This document shows, one piece after another, positions 36,236 to 48,600 of a stretch of 64,000 bases of DNA. The DNA lies in contig OX439038.1 of the NCBI GenBank assembly GCA_949317995.1, positions 76,084,659 to 76,148,658 of the forward strand, in the 5' to 3' direction. The notes under the pieces are model-generated. The model made no database searches. It saw nothing but the letters and a program-made list of their open reading frames with translations, and was not told the origin of the DNA. The position numbers and the translations under genes are program-made. Source of the DNA: Acholoe squamosa. Its lineage: Eukaryota; Annelida; Polychaeta; Phyllodocida; Polynoidae. Positions within the stretch are counted from its first letter, which is position 1. The number at the start of each line of letters is the position of its first letter.

Positions 36236-38880
36236 AGGATCAGGTAATTTATCATAATTAATTGTCAAAGTTTTATTATCATCCTCATCCTTAAGATCTA
36301 CGAAGGGATCAGGCCGAGAGATATGTAATCAGGATCCCATCACAAGATTTCGATAAAACATGACAATCAAAGAAAGAACAATTATTTCACAAACCCCAGA
36401 AGAAGGGCTTTCTAATGTTATATAGCATTAGTATGTGGGATCAGTAGTTTTGTCAGAATTAATTGTCAAAGTAATATCTGCAAAGGTTCCCGAGAGGTCA
36501 GACTGAGAGATATGTTATTAGGATCCCATCACTAGATTTTGCCAATACACATAACTCAAACAAAGAACATTTATTGCACATGCCCCAGAAAGAGGACTTT
36601 CTGATGGTATATAGCATTATTATGTGGGATCAGTAGTTTTGTCAGAATGATGTGTCAAAGTTGGATCATTCTCCTTATCTCCAGAGTTGGGTATACGTTC
36701 CTGGGGCAAGGACAATGATCCAACTTTGACAATTAATTCTGGCTAATAGACTAATCCTACATACTAATGTTATATATCGTTAGAAACCCCTTGCTTTGGA
36801 GCCTATGGAATAATTGTTCTTTATTAGCCTTTGGAGCATATGGGATAATTGTTCTTTATTCAGGTTTTACAATTTAACGACATCTGAGGATGGGATCCTG
36901 ATATCATATCTCTTGGTCTGACACCTCGGCAGACCCCGCAGATAAGGACAATGATCCAACTTTGACAATTAATTCTGGCTAAAAGACTAATCCTACATAC
37001 TAATGCTATATATCATTAGAGAGCCCAAGCTTTGGATCATATGGAATAGTTGTCCTCTGTTCATCTTTTACATTTGAACAAAATCTAGGGATGGGATCCT
37101 GATACCATATCTCGGTCTAGCTCCTTGGCCAACTCCAAAGATCAGGTTTATGATCCCACTTTGACAATTGATTCGGTCAAAACTACTGGTTCCACAGGTT
37201 AGAAAGCCCTTGATTTGGAGCATATTGAATAATTGTCCTTTGTTTGAGTTTTACATTCAAACGAAATAGCTAAGGATAACACTCCAAATAATTCTGGCAA
37301 GGTTACATATTCCACACACTAATGCCATATACCATTAGAAAGCCCTTTATCCAGAGCATAAGGAATAGATTTTTTTAAATGATTATCAAAGTTGGAGCCC
37401 TGTCTGTATCTAGTATCTGTATCTGTACCTCAGAGTTCGACTGAGACACTGTCAGAATCCCATCTGCATTATTATTTTTTAAGGTGATATCTGACAGAGA
37501 GATTTGGTATCAGGATTCCATCTCTAGATTTTGTTAAATCTTGGACAAAGAATGTTTATTCCCTATGCTCCAAATCAAGGGCTTTCTAATGGTACCTCAA
37601 CTATAAGTCAATTTTTTTTTTGCTGTGTTCTTTTCGTATAAGTCGAAAGGGCTTTCTAAAGGTATATAGCATTAGTATGTGGGACCAGTAGTCTTGACAG
37701 AATTTTTAGTTCCAAGTTGGGGGGTTGACTTATAGGTGAGATTTTAAAAAGAATCATATCAATTAAGAATAAATATGAATATTTTTCAAACATTTTTGAC
37801 ACAAAAAAGGGGTAAATAACTCAATGAAGGGGTTGAGAATATTGAGAGTATGTTGGATTAGTATTTTTGCCAGAATTAGTTGTCATAGTGGGATCATAAT
37901 CTTATCGTTGGAGTCAGGCGAGGAGCTAGACCGAGAGATATGGTATCAGGATCCCATCCCTCGATTTCGTTCAAACGTAAAATGTGATTAGAGGACAATC
38001 ATTCCATATACTCCAGATCAAGGGTTTTCTATTGGTACATAGGCTTAGTAAGAGGGATTAGTAGTTTTGTCAGAATTAATTGTCAAATTTGGATCATAAT
38101 CCCTATCTTTGGAGTCAACAGAGGGATCAGGATCCCATCCCAAGATTTCATTTCAGTGAAAACCTTGGACAAAGAACAATTATTCCATATGTTCCAAATC
38201 CAGGGCTTTCTATTGTTATATAGCATTCATATGTGTGACTAGAAGTTTTGCCAGAATTAATTGTCAAATGTTGATCATAATTCTTATTTTTGGAGTCGGC
38301 TGAGGAGCCAGACCAAGAGATATGGTATCAGGATCCCATCCCTAGATTTCGTTCAAATAAAAAATCTGAACAAAGAACAATTATTACATATGCTCTAAAT
38401 CAGGGGCTTTCTAAAGGTATATAGGATTAGTATGTGGGCTTAGTAGTTTTGCCAGAATTAATTGTCAAAGTGGGATCATTATCCTCATCTTTGGAGTCAG
38501 CTGAGTAGTCAGACAGAGAGGTTTGGTATCAGGATCTCATCCTTAGATTTCGTCCTAATTTGGAACCTGGACAATGGGCAATCATTCCATATGCTCTTAA
38601 TCAATGGCTTTCTAAAGGTATATAGCATTAGTATGTGGGACCAGTAGTCTTGACAGAATTAATTGTCAAAGTGGGATCATTGTCATTATCTGCCGGGTCT
38701 GCTGGGGGTTCAACCGAGAGATATGATATCTGGATCTCATCCCTAGATTTCGTTTGATTTTAAAACCTGACTAAAGAATTATTCCATAGTCTCCAGATCA
38801 ACGGCTTTCTATTGGTATATAGCATTAGTATGAGTGATAAGTAGTTTTGTCAGAATTAATTATTGAAGTTGGATGATTAT
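36236..38880. repeat. satellite array of ~195-bp monomers with inverted middle block
   Basis: A monomer containing GTCAGAATTAATTGTCAAAG, GATCCCATCCCTAGATTTCG and ATAGCATTAGTATGTGGGA recurs about 12-13 times. Forward copies of the first word lie near 36251, 36451, 36641, then 37880, 38073, 38262, 38461, 38662 and 38861 (spacing ~190-200). Between about 36,700 and 37,330 the copies are reversed (TTTGACAATTAATTCTGGC near 36721, 36957 and 37158). One reverse unit is lengthened by a ~35-bp local duplication near 36,800-36,860. Confidence 0.88.
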
Positions 38881-40036
38881 AGACTGATTATCCATAGGGC
38901 CCAACCAAGCACTGCAGTGGTGTGGGCAGCCAAGCATGACACCCTCATTAGCATAACACCCGAGACACCCTTATCTGGTCTACTCAACCAGTGCAGTGCC
39001 TGTTGCCCATCCCTCTCTTCTAGTCCCTGATTTGGCCAATCGGGACATACATATATACCTTGGAAATGACACTGACGCCTAGTCTGCTAATGCCTTAGGT
39101 GATGGAGACTTCGTGATCGGTTTGCAATTAGCTATTCTCAAGTTCCCAATTTCTATTATAAGATGGATTTAAAATGAGGCACACACATTTACTAGACTGT
39201 AAAAACTGCTGGTGTTAATCTGTGTGTTTTTGGTCACATCTTCCCAGGTATATTGTCAGAAGTTCTCCTGCGACCCACTAAACAAAGATTTGATTTCAAA
39301 GAGAAGCCAATATAATTATAACATCAAACATAATCCATTTCAATGGCAATATTTACTTAAGAGGGCGAAATCAACACGAAATGTGCATTCAGAAGAAAAG
39401 AAAAGAAAGGTTATTACCGAAGGTGTCTACAAAAGCTCCTGCCTATTAATGAGATCTAACAGTCTATATCCGTTAGTCCATAATCTTCATAAGATGTAGG
39501 TATATGATTATTCTAACAACAGACACCCCTATCTCGTATATACAGGGGTCTGTTTCTCAAACCCTCATTATGCGCTCAAAATGGGTAAGAATTGTTCTGT
39601 GCCTCCAGATTGAGCATGATCCTTGATTCTGTATGCGAAACCAGATGGGATTGCAAATTGGATCAAGAATTAAATGGGATTATTCATGAATGTAATCAAG
39701 AACTTGGTTAGTCTTGCCTCCAGCCAGCTATTACCATTTCCATTTAACCTCCATTATTAATGCCAGTGAGCATAGAAAATGTGCTGCAGGTACCTACATA
39801 TGTTGGATTCTTAGAACTGATGACAGACCCCAGAGCGTTCTCACCCTTTACAACCTTTTTCTGTTCCTTTTTCTGTTGTTTTTTTAGATAGTGAAATACA
39901 GTATTATGACATATTTGGCTCCCCATATAATGATGTTGCTGTAAGGGAGGTCGCTGAAAAGTGGGTCGCTTATACACTTCCTGCCCATAACCAACTCCTT
40001 TAAAATACATCCCAGTACTCAACACACTACTTCAAG
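38881..40036. other. non-coding / upstream of DHRS11-like gene
   Basis: No supported coding region. An open frame at 39,212-39,499 has no recognisable homology or splice partner. The promoter and any 5' untranslated exon of the DHRS11-like gene should lie here, but no element is clear. Confidence 0.4.
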
Positions 40037-43000
40037 ATGCACCGATGGACAGGACGAGTAGCCCTGGTGACGGGGGCATCATCTGGTTTAGGCTATGCCA
40101 TAGCTGAACGCCTTACCAAGGCAGGTATGGTCACTATTGGTTGTGCCAGGAATATACAACCTATTGAGGTAAGATATATATGAAAAAAAAAAGTTAGATG
40201 CGTTGTATGACATGGTATATATTAGGGAGTAGTCATTTATTAACAGTAGGGGGCTTGGTAAAATTTTGCGGGTGCTGAAAATTTGCCTGTACCACCCACC
40301 CCTTCGCAGGGGTCTGATATTTTTCTGACCCTCCACCCTTTTTTAATACTATAGAAGCTTGTGAGCTTTTTTCTTCAGATGGGGTTGAAATCTTTTGTCC
40401 CCCCCCCCAAGAGGGGTCTGAATCTTTTTTCTGTCCCCTCAACTAAACTCACCAACCCCACTTACAGTTGTTAAAAGAATTACCACTCCCTTAGTGTACC
40501 ATAGTAATTCACATCAAGCCTCCTGTAGGTCTAATTATAGACATGTCCTAACGGTAGATCTAGTTCTCCCTGCATTCATAGGGCCCTAGACAGGGGGGTC
40601 CCATGTCACTTGTCGATTTTAAGAAATGTGTCCTGTCTCTTGTCACCCAACCCCATGTCCCTTGTCGATTTTAATAAGTGGCCTTGTCCCCTTGTCGATG
40701 ATAAGAAGTGGGTTTGTCCCTTGTCACCCAGCGCCATGTCCCTTGTCGATTTTAAGAAGTGGCCTTGTCCCCTTGTCGATTTTACCTGTCTGGGGCCCTA
40801 CTAATGTGAATTGTGAGTTTAAATCTACCTATTATGGTCTGCTTACCAGCACTGCCGACAAGGGAGGGTTTTATAATTATCTATAGATTAATTGCCATGA
40901 CCAGTAAATATGTGTATCTTTACCAGATGAAATCAATGCTCTCCTAATTTAATATCATTAACTCAACCATTACGCTTCAATATGGAAATAGAAAGGTCAT
41001 AATTCATCAGTACATGTACTCTTGTTCTTAAATCTCAGGTTTCCATCTTGCTGACATAAGGAACAATAAAGATACGAGGTTTTATTCCAATTTTAATGAT
41101 TTATATGTGTGGTCTTCCCTCCATACACGTATTCACTAGCCATGATATTCAATGGATAGATGAATAAAACCCTCCCTTATCTGTAAGAAATAATAATAAT
41201 GTAGAATAATATTCTTTTCAATTTTATAGGCACTTGCAGAGCAGATAAAGACAGAAAAGGGGAAATTGGTAGCAATAAGATGTGACTTAACAAAGGAGGA
41301 GGAAATCCTGGCTATGTTTGAGGACATTAAAAACAAACATGGTGGACTCGATGTATGTATCAACAATGCCGGCTTATCTCATCCTGAACCACTGTTCAGT
41401 GGTCGCTATGACGGTTGGAGGAACATGCTTAATGTAAGTATGCATCTTAGTATGTGAAGATAAGCTTATCTTGTATCTGTGTTTCAGTGACTGATGATTA
41501 GATGAAAATTCCCAAGACGAGAATTTTCTGCGAATGAAATCAATCGATAAAGTTATTTAAGGCACATTGATAGTGGATTCGGCCCTGGAGATCCTGCATA
41601 ATGCTGCATTCATGCATGAAGCCAATGTGACATTTTCCAAGTGTGTCCATCTGAAAATCCCGTGTTCTTGAATTAAATCCCCACTTGTTATTTTTCACAG
41701 GTTAATGTGATGGCTTTGGGTATTTGCTCCCAGGAGGCGTTTAAATCCATGAAGGCTCGTGGGATTGATGATGGTATGATTATCCATATAAACAGGTTAG
41801 TATATTTCTTAAATATATATGGATATTTGTTCAACTCCCATGTTGGTGATGTATTATGTTTGATTTTATAACTGCAAGAAATTCACGTATCTGGATATTT
41901 GTAATGTGATACACATATCATAATATAACATTATTAGGACATGGACCTAACACAGATGAAAGATTCCCATTGGGCATATAACTCTGAGGGTATAGCAAAT
42001 TATATGTTGGTCGTACAGTTTGTTTCCATATGTATGGTAAAACTTATTCAAATATAATTCTTAATATAGTATTCCTTTGTAAACCCCACCAGAAAATCCA
42101 CCAATCCTTCTCATCTTGTTATGAATGATTCCATCACTGATGATCACATTGTTGAATTATTACCGATCACCAACCCATTTGGGGGAAACATGTTTTGACG
42201 GAAAAGAGCTTTTATTGGGGTTAATAGGTTCTACTAGCGTTTTGTCAATTTGTGGCCTCGGAACTTACAGAAATATCTATCGGTCCAAAAAAGATATTTC
42301 ACGCAAAAAGAATTTAACTAATATACGTTTAAAATTGAAGGCTTTCCTTTTTAAACATTCCCAATGTCTAAAACAAAATATCTTATAACTTTTTGGAATG
42401 GAAGAAAAATGTCTTTTTTCACCCAAACACTCTTTCAGATGTTCCCAAACATTGCTAACAGGTTTGCCAAGTGACAATCCAAATAACACTTTCTAATTGC
42501 AGTCTAATTGGGCACCTTGTGGTTAATAGAAGTGTCAGTCACTTCTACGCAGCCACCAAGTTTGCCGTGAGAGCCATGCTTGAGGGAATGAGGAATGAGC
42601 TGAGGGAGATGAACTCCAACATCAGGGTGGCTGTAAGTTGTTAAACAGAATTCACAAGTTGGCGATTTTTTATCATTTTGGTCAAAGTTTTAAAGACGAA
42701 AAAATATATGGAGCTTACCCTAAAAAAGTAGTACCTCATCTCATGGTGGCCTATTTGGTAATCTTTGTATAAAATGAAAAAGTTCCGAGACAGTCAGTTA
42801 ATTTCACTATGGAGAGCCCTATCTGATACATCTCATGATATCACAATCATACCGTTTCTAGTCATATATTTAGTAAAAGTTGGAAAAAAGAGAAAAATGT
42901 AGAAATTAATTTTGTTCAACGAACAGAGATTTTAATAGAATTTTCAATTATTTAGGAAATATCACCTGCCACAGTTGAAACAGAGTTTTCTTACCGAATG

Positions 43001-44068
43001 CTTGGTCCAGAAAAAGCTAAAGCATTTTATGGAAGTCAACAGGTAAGAAACAGGTTTAAAACCTGAACACCTTTTTACAGTGGGTCCACATCATGCACAC
43101 AGATAGATTCTATGGAGAAATCGAGACATTTCCCTTTAACAAGTCTAACCTCGACTTGATTTGTGTAGTGGATTTCACTGAAAACATACATGCACAAAGA
43201 AATCAATCGATATGAAACTAAATACCATCCATTTTATTTTCAGTGTTTGAAGGCGGGTGACATTGCAGACGCTGTGGAATACATCATGTCGGCCCCATCT
43301 CACGTGTCTGTTAGTTCATTAATCTTTTGTAAAAAGAAAAAAAAATTTTATTAAGTGAAATGGGGGAATTGCCTTATGGGGATTTTTTTCCCACTATCAA
43401 AATGTTGTGTGTGGTAATGCATGGAAAAGCCAGCACGAGGGTTATCCATGGCTAAAGCACGAGGTGAAGCATGCAGAGTGCCTTGGCCGTGGATAAGCAT
43501 TGATTCATCCATTTATCATTCCGTTTATACTGCAGATTTAACATACTGGTATTAGTTGAGTTCCTCTTTATTTCATAGGCAAGAATCTTTCTTTACGTGT
43601 TATTGTGATGTGTAACGTTATAACATTGTGGTTCTAAGGCACTCATATTTTGAGTGCCAAACAGTGGATAACTGGGACGATGAAGGATAATAACCGTTGT
43701 CTAAAACTACGTAATGGATCTAATAAGCCTTCATCAGAAAAAAAAACACTCAGTCTCCGGTGTAGTTTGTCTGTCATTCCTAAAGTTTAGAAGAGGCTTG
43801 CACTTGAGACGAGAATTTAGATATATTTACACCGTAAGAACTGATATGGGAAGTACCCCTCTCATCGTTTGGCTAGTCCAACTACATCTCCCGCTTGACG
43901 AAAAAACAAACATATGTTTTCCTCTAACATAGAAAACGTTCTTATTGTTTTTTTTATTTGCCAATTCGGTGTATACTGTCTTCATGACAGCCTTGCTATC
44001 ACGTTGTATTCTCTTGCTGTTTTCAGGTACATGATATTATCATCAGGCCAACTCAATCAAAGTTCTGA
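40037..44068 (+). CDS. DHRS11: DHRS11-like short-chain dehydrogenase/reductase
   Basis: Seven exons with consistent phases: 40037-40168, 41230-41433, 41701-41795, 42503-42632, 42956-43042, 43244-43309, 44027-44068; 251 aa (vertebrate DHRS11 ~260). It has the Rossmann glycine motif TGASSGLG near residue 12, CAR (NADP-preferring context), RCDLTKEEEILAMF, the structural motif NNAG, and catalytic YAATK, preceded by INSLIGH containing the catalytic-type serine region. The tail VHDIIIRPTQSKF matches the family C-terminus. DHRS11 is a cytosolic NADP-dependent reductase of ketosteroids and other carbonyls; the substrate here is unknown. The last donor (GTTAGT at 43310) was chosen because it keeps frame and aligns to human DHRS11 without a gap. 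Introns 1 and 6 carry repeats. Family assignment is firm; one-to-one orthology is probable. Confidence 0.9.
40223..40493. mobile_element. TA-flanked MITE, family A, copy 1
   Basis: Starts TAGGGAGTAGTCATTTATTAAC and ends with AATTACCACTCCCTTA, imperfect inverted repeats with TA at both ends. Inside are G-rich then C-rich stretches with AGGGGTCTGA motifs. It is related to the better-preserved copy at 47,500-47,826. It lies in intron 1 of the DHRS11-like gene. Confidence 0.75.
40586..40800. mobile_element. MITE with AGGGCCC ends and internal ~45-bp repeats, copy 2
   Basis: Starts AGGGCCCTAGACAGG and ends CCTGTCTGGGGCCCT (15-bp inverted repeats, one or two mismatches). Internal units CTTGTCGATTTTAAGAAGTGG repeat four times. 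Reverse-oriented relative to the copy at 35,284-35,525. Confidence 0.8.
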
Positions 44069-44316
44069 AAAGGCTATGGTTCAGAAAGAAGTCAAAGAAG
44101 ACCATGCCGATCCGATCCAACGTGAAGACATGCTTTTGTGACGGACATATCATTATGCTAATGCAAATTCTCTATGCCACCCTCTTGCATTCCACAGGTG
44201 TCTGGATCACTTTGCACACACCTGTACGCGTCAGGTATCACCTTATAACTAAGATTGAGTTAGGTTTGGGCTGGTAGGCTGAGTTCAAGTGATGCATAAA
44301 ATAACAATAAGATCAG

Positions 44317-44707
44317 TGTGGTGAGAAAGGGTGACTTTTCAAAGAGGTTATTAATAAAATAGTAAAGGTTCACTCAAATCGGTCTGAGTGAACCTTTACA
44401 TGTATCTCGTGTTGTTTTAGTGATGTATCTTCAATTTTTTTTATTTGGCACAAAATATTGATTAAATCATAGTTATTTTGCCTTTAAGGGTGGAGCAACT
44501 GGCCGTGAAATAAGGGGTATGGTTATTGCATGAGGATGTGCAATACGGGGTTCCTTGGTTTGATAAGCCTATGGAGCTTCAGTATTCAACTTAAGTTTTT
44601 ATTTTGGACATCTCTGAGGTGAGTTTGACATACAAAGCTGTGAGCATTCCGCTAAAATGAAACTACATACCACTGTATTCATTAAAAAGTCACCCTTTCT
44701 TACCACA
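44317..44707. mobile_element. MITE with 23-bp inverted ends and central hairpin
   Basis: TGTGGTGAGAAAGGGTGAC plus TTTT at 44317-44339 is inverted at 44685-44707 with one mismatch. Within it, 44362-44399 is a perfect 15-bp stem (GTAAAGGTTCACTCA) with an 8-base loop. It lies in the 3' flank of the DHRS11-like gene and supplies a possible polyadenylation signal (AATAAA at 44353-44358). Confidence 0.7.
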
Positions 44708-45500
44708 TGGGTCTAACATTCTGTTCAAGCATAGAGATGGAATAGATTCTAAATAAACATTGAATGCGCTAATTTGTTACTGTTTTTCTTTCTTATTATT
44801 TATGTTGTTGTTGTGTTATTGTTGTTGTAATAGGCCGACAATTTAATTTAATCGATTGTTTCATTATATAGATTGGGGGGGGGGGGGTCCAGTAACCCCC
44901 TGCTCTAGGTGAAATATTTTTTGCGTTTATCCTTTTCCAGAAATACTGCACGACAACCCATTGCTCCAAAATCATGGACCTTTCGATTGGAGGATGTGTC
45001 AAAATTGTGGTTAAGATGAGAGGGTAATTGACAGCTGGGGAGGGGCTTTTGGATTTTCCTATTTTCCAACCCAATTTACAAAGATGATAAAAGTTATTTA
45101 GACCCCATTCTGCAGAATACAACCCAACCCTCAAAAGATAAATAATAGATAAATGAATGAATTTATAGATATATGAATAAATATAAAGTGAATAAACAAC
45201 AACAGAAACAATATCAAGGTTTGTTGAGCAAAACTTAGGGATTCTCCCCCACCTGGCAGTAAATGACACGTCTCTATAATAATGGTTTTTCAAACACAAC
45301 CATTTCAGACATTTGAACAATTTTGTCATCAAATATCAAAATGTGCACAGCTGAGAACTTGCTGCCCTGAAAGCCTTCACGTCACAACTGGACAGAATCC
45401 AGTGTTCTAGCAGAATGATAATTATTGTTGATGTTAAGTGCCTCTATCCTTAGCTGGCAATGTCATTGTCTTTGCTGAATAAAAACAAAAGCACGTGGCC
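44708..45500. other. intergenic, non-coding
   Basis: No supported gene. It has a G13-type run near 44,876-44,887 and AT-rich sequence. Open frames on the minus strand look like chance. Confidence 0.45.
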
Positions 45501-45567
45501 TTGTTTACGTTTACCACTTCCGCTTTTCGCCCATGCGCGCGTGCGCAGTCGATGCACAACATGCAAA
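45500..45567 (+). promoter_or_regulatory. GC-rich core promoter of DENND11
   Basis: A local CpG-rich patch with CACTTCCGC (ETS-like), CATGCGCGCGTGCGCAG (NRF1-like) and AAAATGGCCGCC spanning the start codon (YY1-like, often seen over start codons of housekeeping genes). There is no TATA box. This composition contrasts with the AT-rich surroundings and supports a TATA-less housekeeping promoter. Confidence 0.6.
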
Positions 45568-45611
45568 ATGGCCGCCGAAGAAGACAAGACGCCGCTTCTT
45601 GCGCTAGATGA
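45552..45611 (+). other. upstream ORF overlapping the DENND11 start
   Basis: An ATG at 45552 (and a second in frame at 45561) opens a 19-codon frame that ends at TGA 45609-45611, in a different frame from the main ATG at 45568. If transcription starts upstream of 45552, ribosomes initiating here would bypass the main start. Confidence 0.45.
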
Positions 45612-48600
45612 GGATGATGAGGCCGATTTTGCAGCACCAAAACGAACAATCAGAAGGCTATACGAGAGTGACAATGTTCTGGGCAGACATAGTCCCTTTC
45701 GAGAGGAGGGAGTTATCAATATTAGCTCCAGCCAATCCTTTCAGAACATTGGGGCTGTTGCGGAGCAAGACTGTGTTGTTTCCATATTCGTCGTGGCGTT
45801 TGACACCAAGGCTGGTGAGTGGATTACAATTTTGTAGAACAGTTTCTGAAAAAAAAATCTATTTTATGATACAATCATTTCACTTGGAGTGTTTTGATCG
45901 TATCGATTGTGTGGTGGGGTGAATTGGAGAGGATTAGGTCAAAAAGTGAATGAGAGCAGTGTGGGTTTACACTCAGACCCAGAACTGAGAAAGTGACAGA
46001 TGTCATATATGGTGAGAGTGTATTCAGATACCAGATGGCGATGAAGTGCTAATGCCTAACGTGATAATTACTTATAATTGTGATAGAATATGTGATAATG
46101 TGATGGTGTAGGACAGACCCGTGTCATTTTCCAAGCCAAGCTTTGTTTGATTCAGCGTTTAGTAGCTTTTAGTGGCACTAGCCTAGGCTAGCAGGATGTA
46201 CCTTTTTTTCAGTCCAGTATTTAATAATGACCCACCCGGTACTGTCTGCGGCGGTAGCTAGTAGTAATACTAGTATAGGCCAGCTACTTCCTTGTTGTGG
46301 CTTGCCCATGAAATTGAATGTTAGATATGTAAATCCAAGGCCAAGGGATTTGGGATTAGTCAGTGTATTGTCAACTGTTGCTGGATTGATAAAGCCTACT
46401 AAAAGGACGAAGCCAAGAATGCAATTGGTGAGGATCAAGAAATGATTCACACCAATATAAACAAAAAGAAAGACAGAGTTTGGGGGTGGGGGGTAAAAAA
46501 GTTTAGTAAAGTACTGGGAAGAGAGGAGAGATAGAGAAAGAAAGAGAGGGAGAGAGAGATCTCTGTGACATGTACAGAAATATAATATTTACATGTATAT
46601 ATCTCTTCTTTTTTTACCTTGTAGGTAACATGATAGAATGGTGCATACCTGAGGACTCTGATCTGGAAGGCATTGAATTTAAGGCCATGGCAAGTGGCTC
46701 CCACACACTTATGAAAGACTTTGCGTAAGTATATTCAAATATAATATCGACCCCTCAGGAGTACTTTTATCAGGCCTATACCAGTGTATGGACAGCCAAA
46801 GGACAATTAAGAGGTTGACATGTTACAATGTTAGCGTGTCTACATTAGTGTCACCTTCTATCTGATGTAAGATAAAAGGTGTCCCTTAGTCCATATTTGA
46901 AAGGGTATGCATATGTGTTTTGTGCCTATGTGTTAATTAATAAAAATATCTATCAAATATAGTTTTCTTGCCATGATTTATGACCTTAACTGTTTACATA
47001 GAAAAATTAATTTTTCTCACTGATTCTAACCACAGGTACTTCAGAAAAGGTGCTCTTTATGGTTTAGCATGCTTTGAGAATATGCCGGTGGAGAGCGAGA
47101 TAGAGCGCGGGGCAAGAATGAAGTCGGTCGGTATTCTGGCCACCTCTTATACCCTACTCTACAGACACATGCAGTTTTTAGAGACCCAAGTCAGGTATGT
47201 TCACAGACTTTTTGCATGCCAACATTTTCATGTATAGGTCTTCATTCGTGCTCAAAATATGCTTCAGATTACCTGGTCACAAAAAAAGTTCCCTTTCAAG
47301 TGTTGAATGATTGATTGAAATGCCTTTATTTGTACTGCAGTTCGAGAAGGCCAAACACTTGTGTTTTGGATCAAATCTTTCCAGCTTAACGACTTTGAAG
47401 TACTAGTGTCTGAACAAGCAATGAGTTACATAAATATATTTTTGGAATTTTGCAGGGAAAAAAAATAAAACTTTGGAATTTTCTGTTAGAAATAAATGCT
47501 AGGGGAGTGGTCATTATTTATCAACAGGGGGGGAGGGTGGGTTTGAGGGGGGGCATAAAATTTTCAGACCCCTCCCGAGGGGGGGGCTAAAAAAATTTTG
47601 ACCCCTCTTGAGGGGGGGGGGCTAAAAAAATTCACCCTCTTTTTAGCAAAACAGCCCGTTCGCTACTATAGATCAAAGAGGGGCGCGAAAAACTCTCCGC
47701 GCCTCCGGCGCGGGGGGGACGCAAGAAATTTTGACTGCCGTCGAGGGGGGGGCGTAAAAAATTTCTGCGCGTCCGCGCGAAATCCCAACACCCCCCCCCC
47801 TGTTGATAAATAATGACCACTCCCTAGGTTCGATCCCGTTTTGCTAAGTAAGGCCAAGTAATCTGGGACAAACCTTTTTCTCTCAACGTTGATATCTTCA
47901 TATCAGCACAATCTTCCAGTTATAGTTGCATGTAATAGGGCCCCCAAACATCAGATAAATATATTTTAGTGCAAAGCATACTGCATTATACAAGTATTCA
48001 TACATTGTCTTTTGTGTTTCGTTCAACACTTTCTAAGTCTTTTTTTATTTTTGTTTTAAATTTTCATATGTATTGTAAACAAGTACATATACTTAAGTAG
48101 AAAAGCTTAGCTTACAATTTACATAAACTAATTTGATTAATTCACGCTCACTTATCATATCTTTTCTCACAACTAGTCAAACCTTAGCAAGTATTCTGCT
48201 TTAACATTGCATATTTGATCAGCTCTTCAAGTTAGATGTTGTCCTACTGTAGTACCTCGCGTATAACGTGTCTCTGCTGTTGATCTTATAAATATACTCC
48301 CTTCTTATGGCTTTTACCAAAGTACACGGTACTTGATTTTATACCGGTACATATGCTTGGTTATGGGTGGGGAAAAATGAGGCACACCTCGAGTTTTCCA
48401 TAAAATCCTATAAATTCTGGAATGGAAGTCTTCATGGTTTTCCCTGCTTTCAGGAATTCAAGGAATTTATTTGAGCATTTGATTTTTTTTGTGTGTGTTT
48501 TTTTTTGTTTTTTTTTTGCATGCACAGCAACTTTCAACCCTGTAAGATGCACATTAGGCCTGTTTGAAAGTTTTTCACATCCAACATGCGCCTTATACAC

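Noticed and set aside
36236..38880. CRISPR-like array
   Set aside because: Units are ~195 bp, contiguous, diverged and partly inverted in a eukaryotic genome; this is satellite DNA.
39212..39499. 95-codon open frame upstream of the DHRS11-like gene
   Set aside because: No recognisable motif, no supporting splice context and composition like its surroundings.
44796..45332. 178-codon minus-strand frame
   Set aside because: Low-complexity, no family features, runs through a poly-G tract; likely chance.
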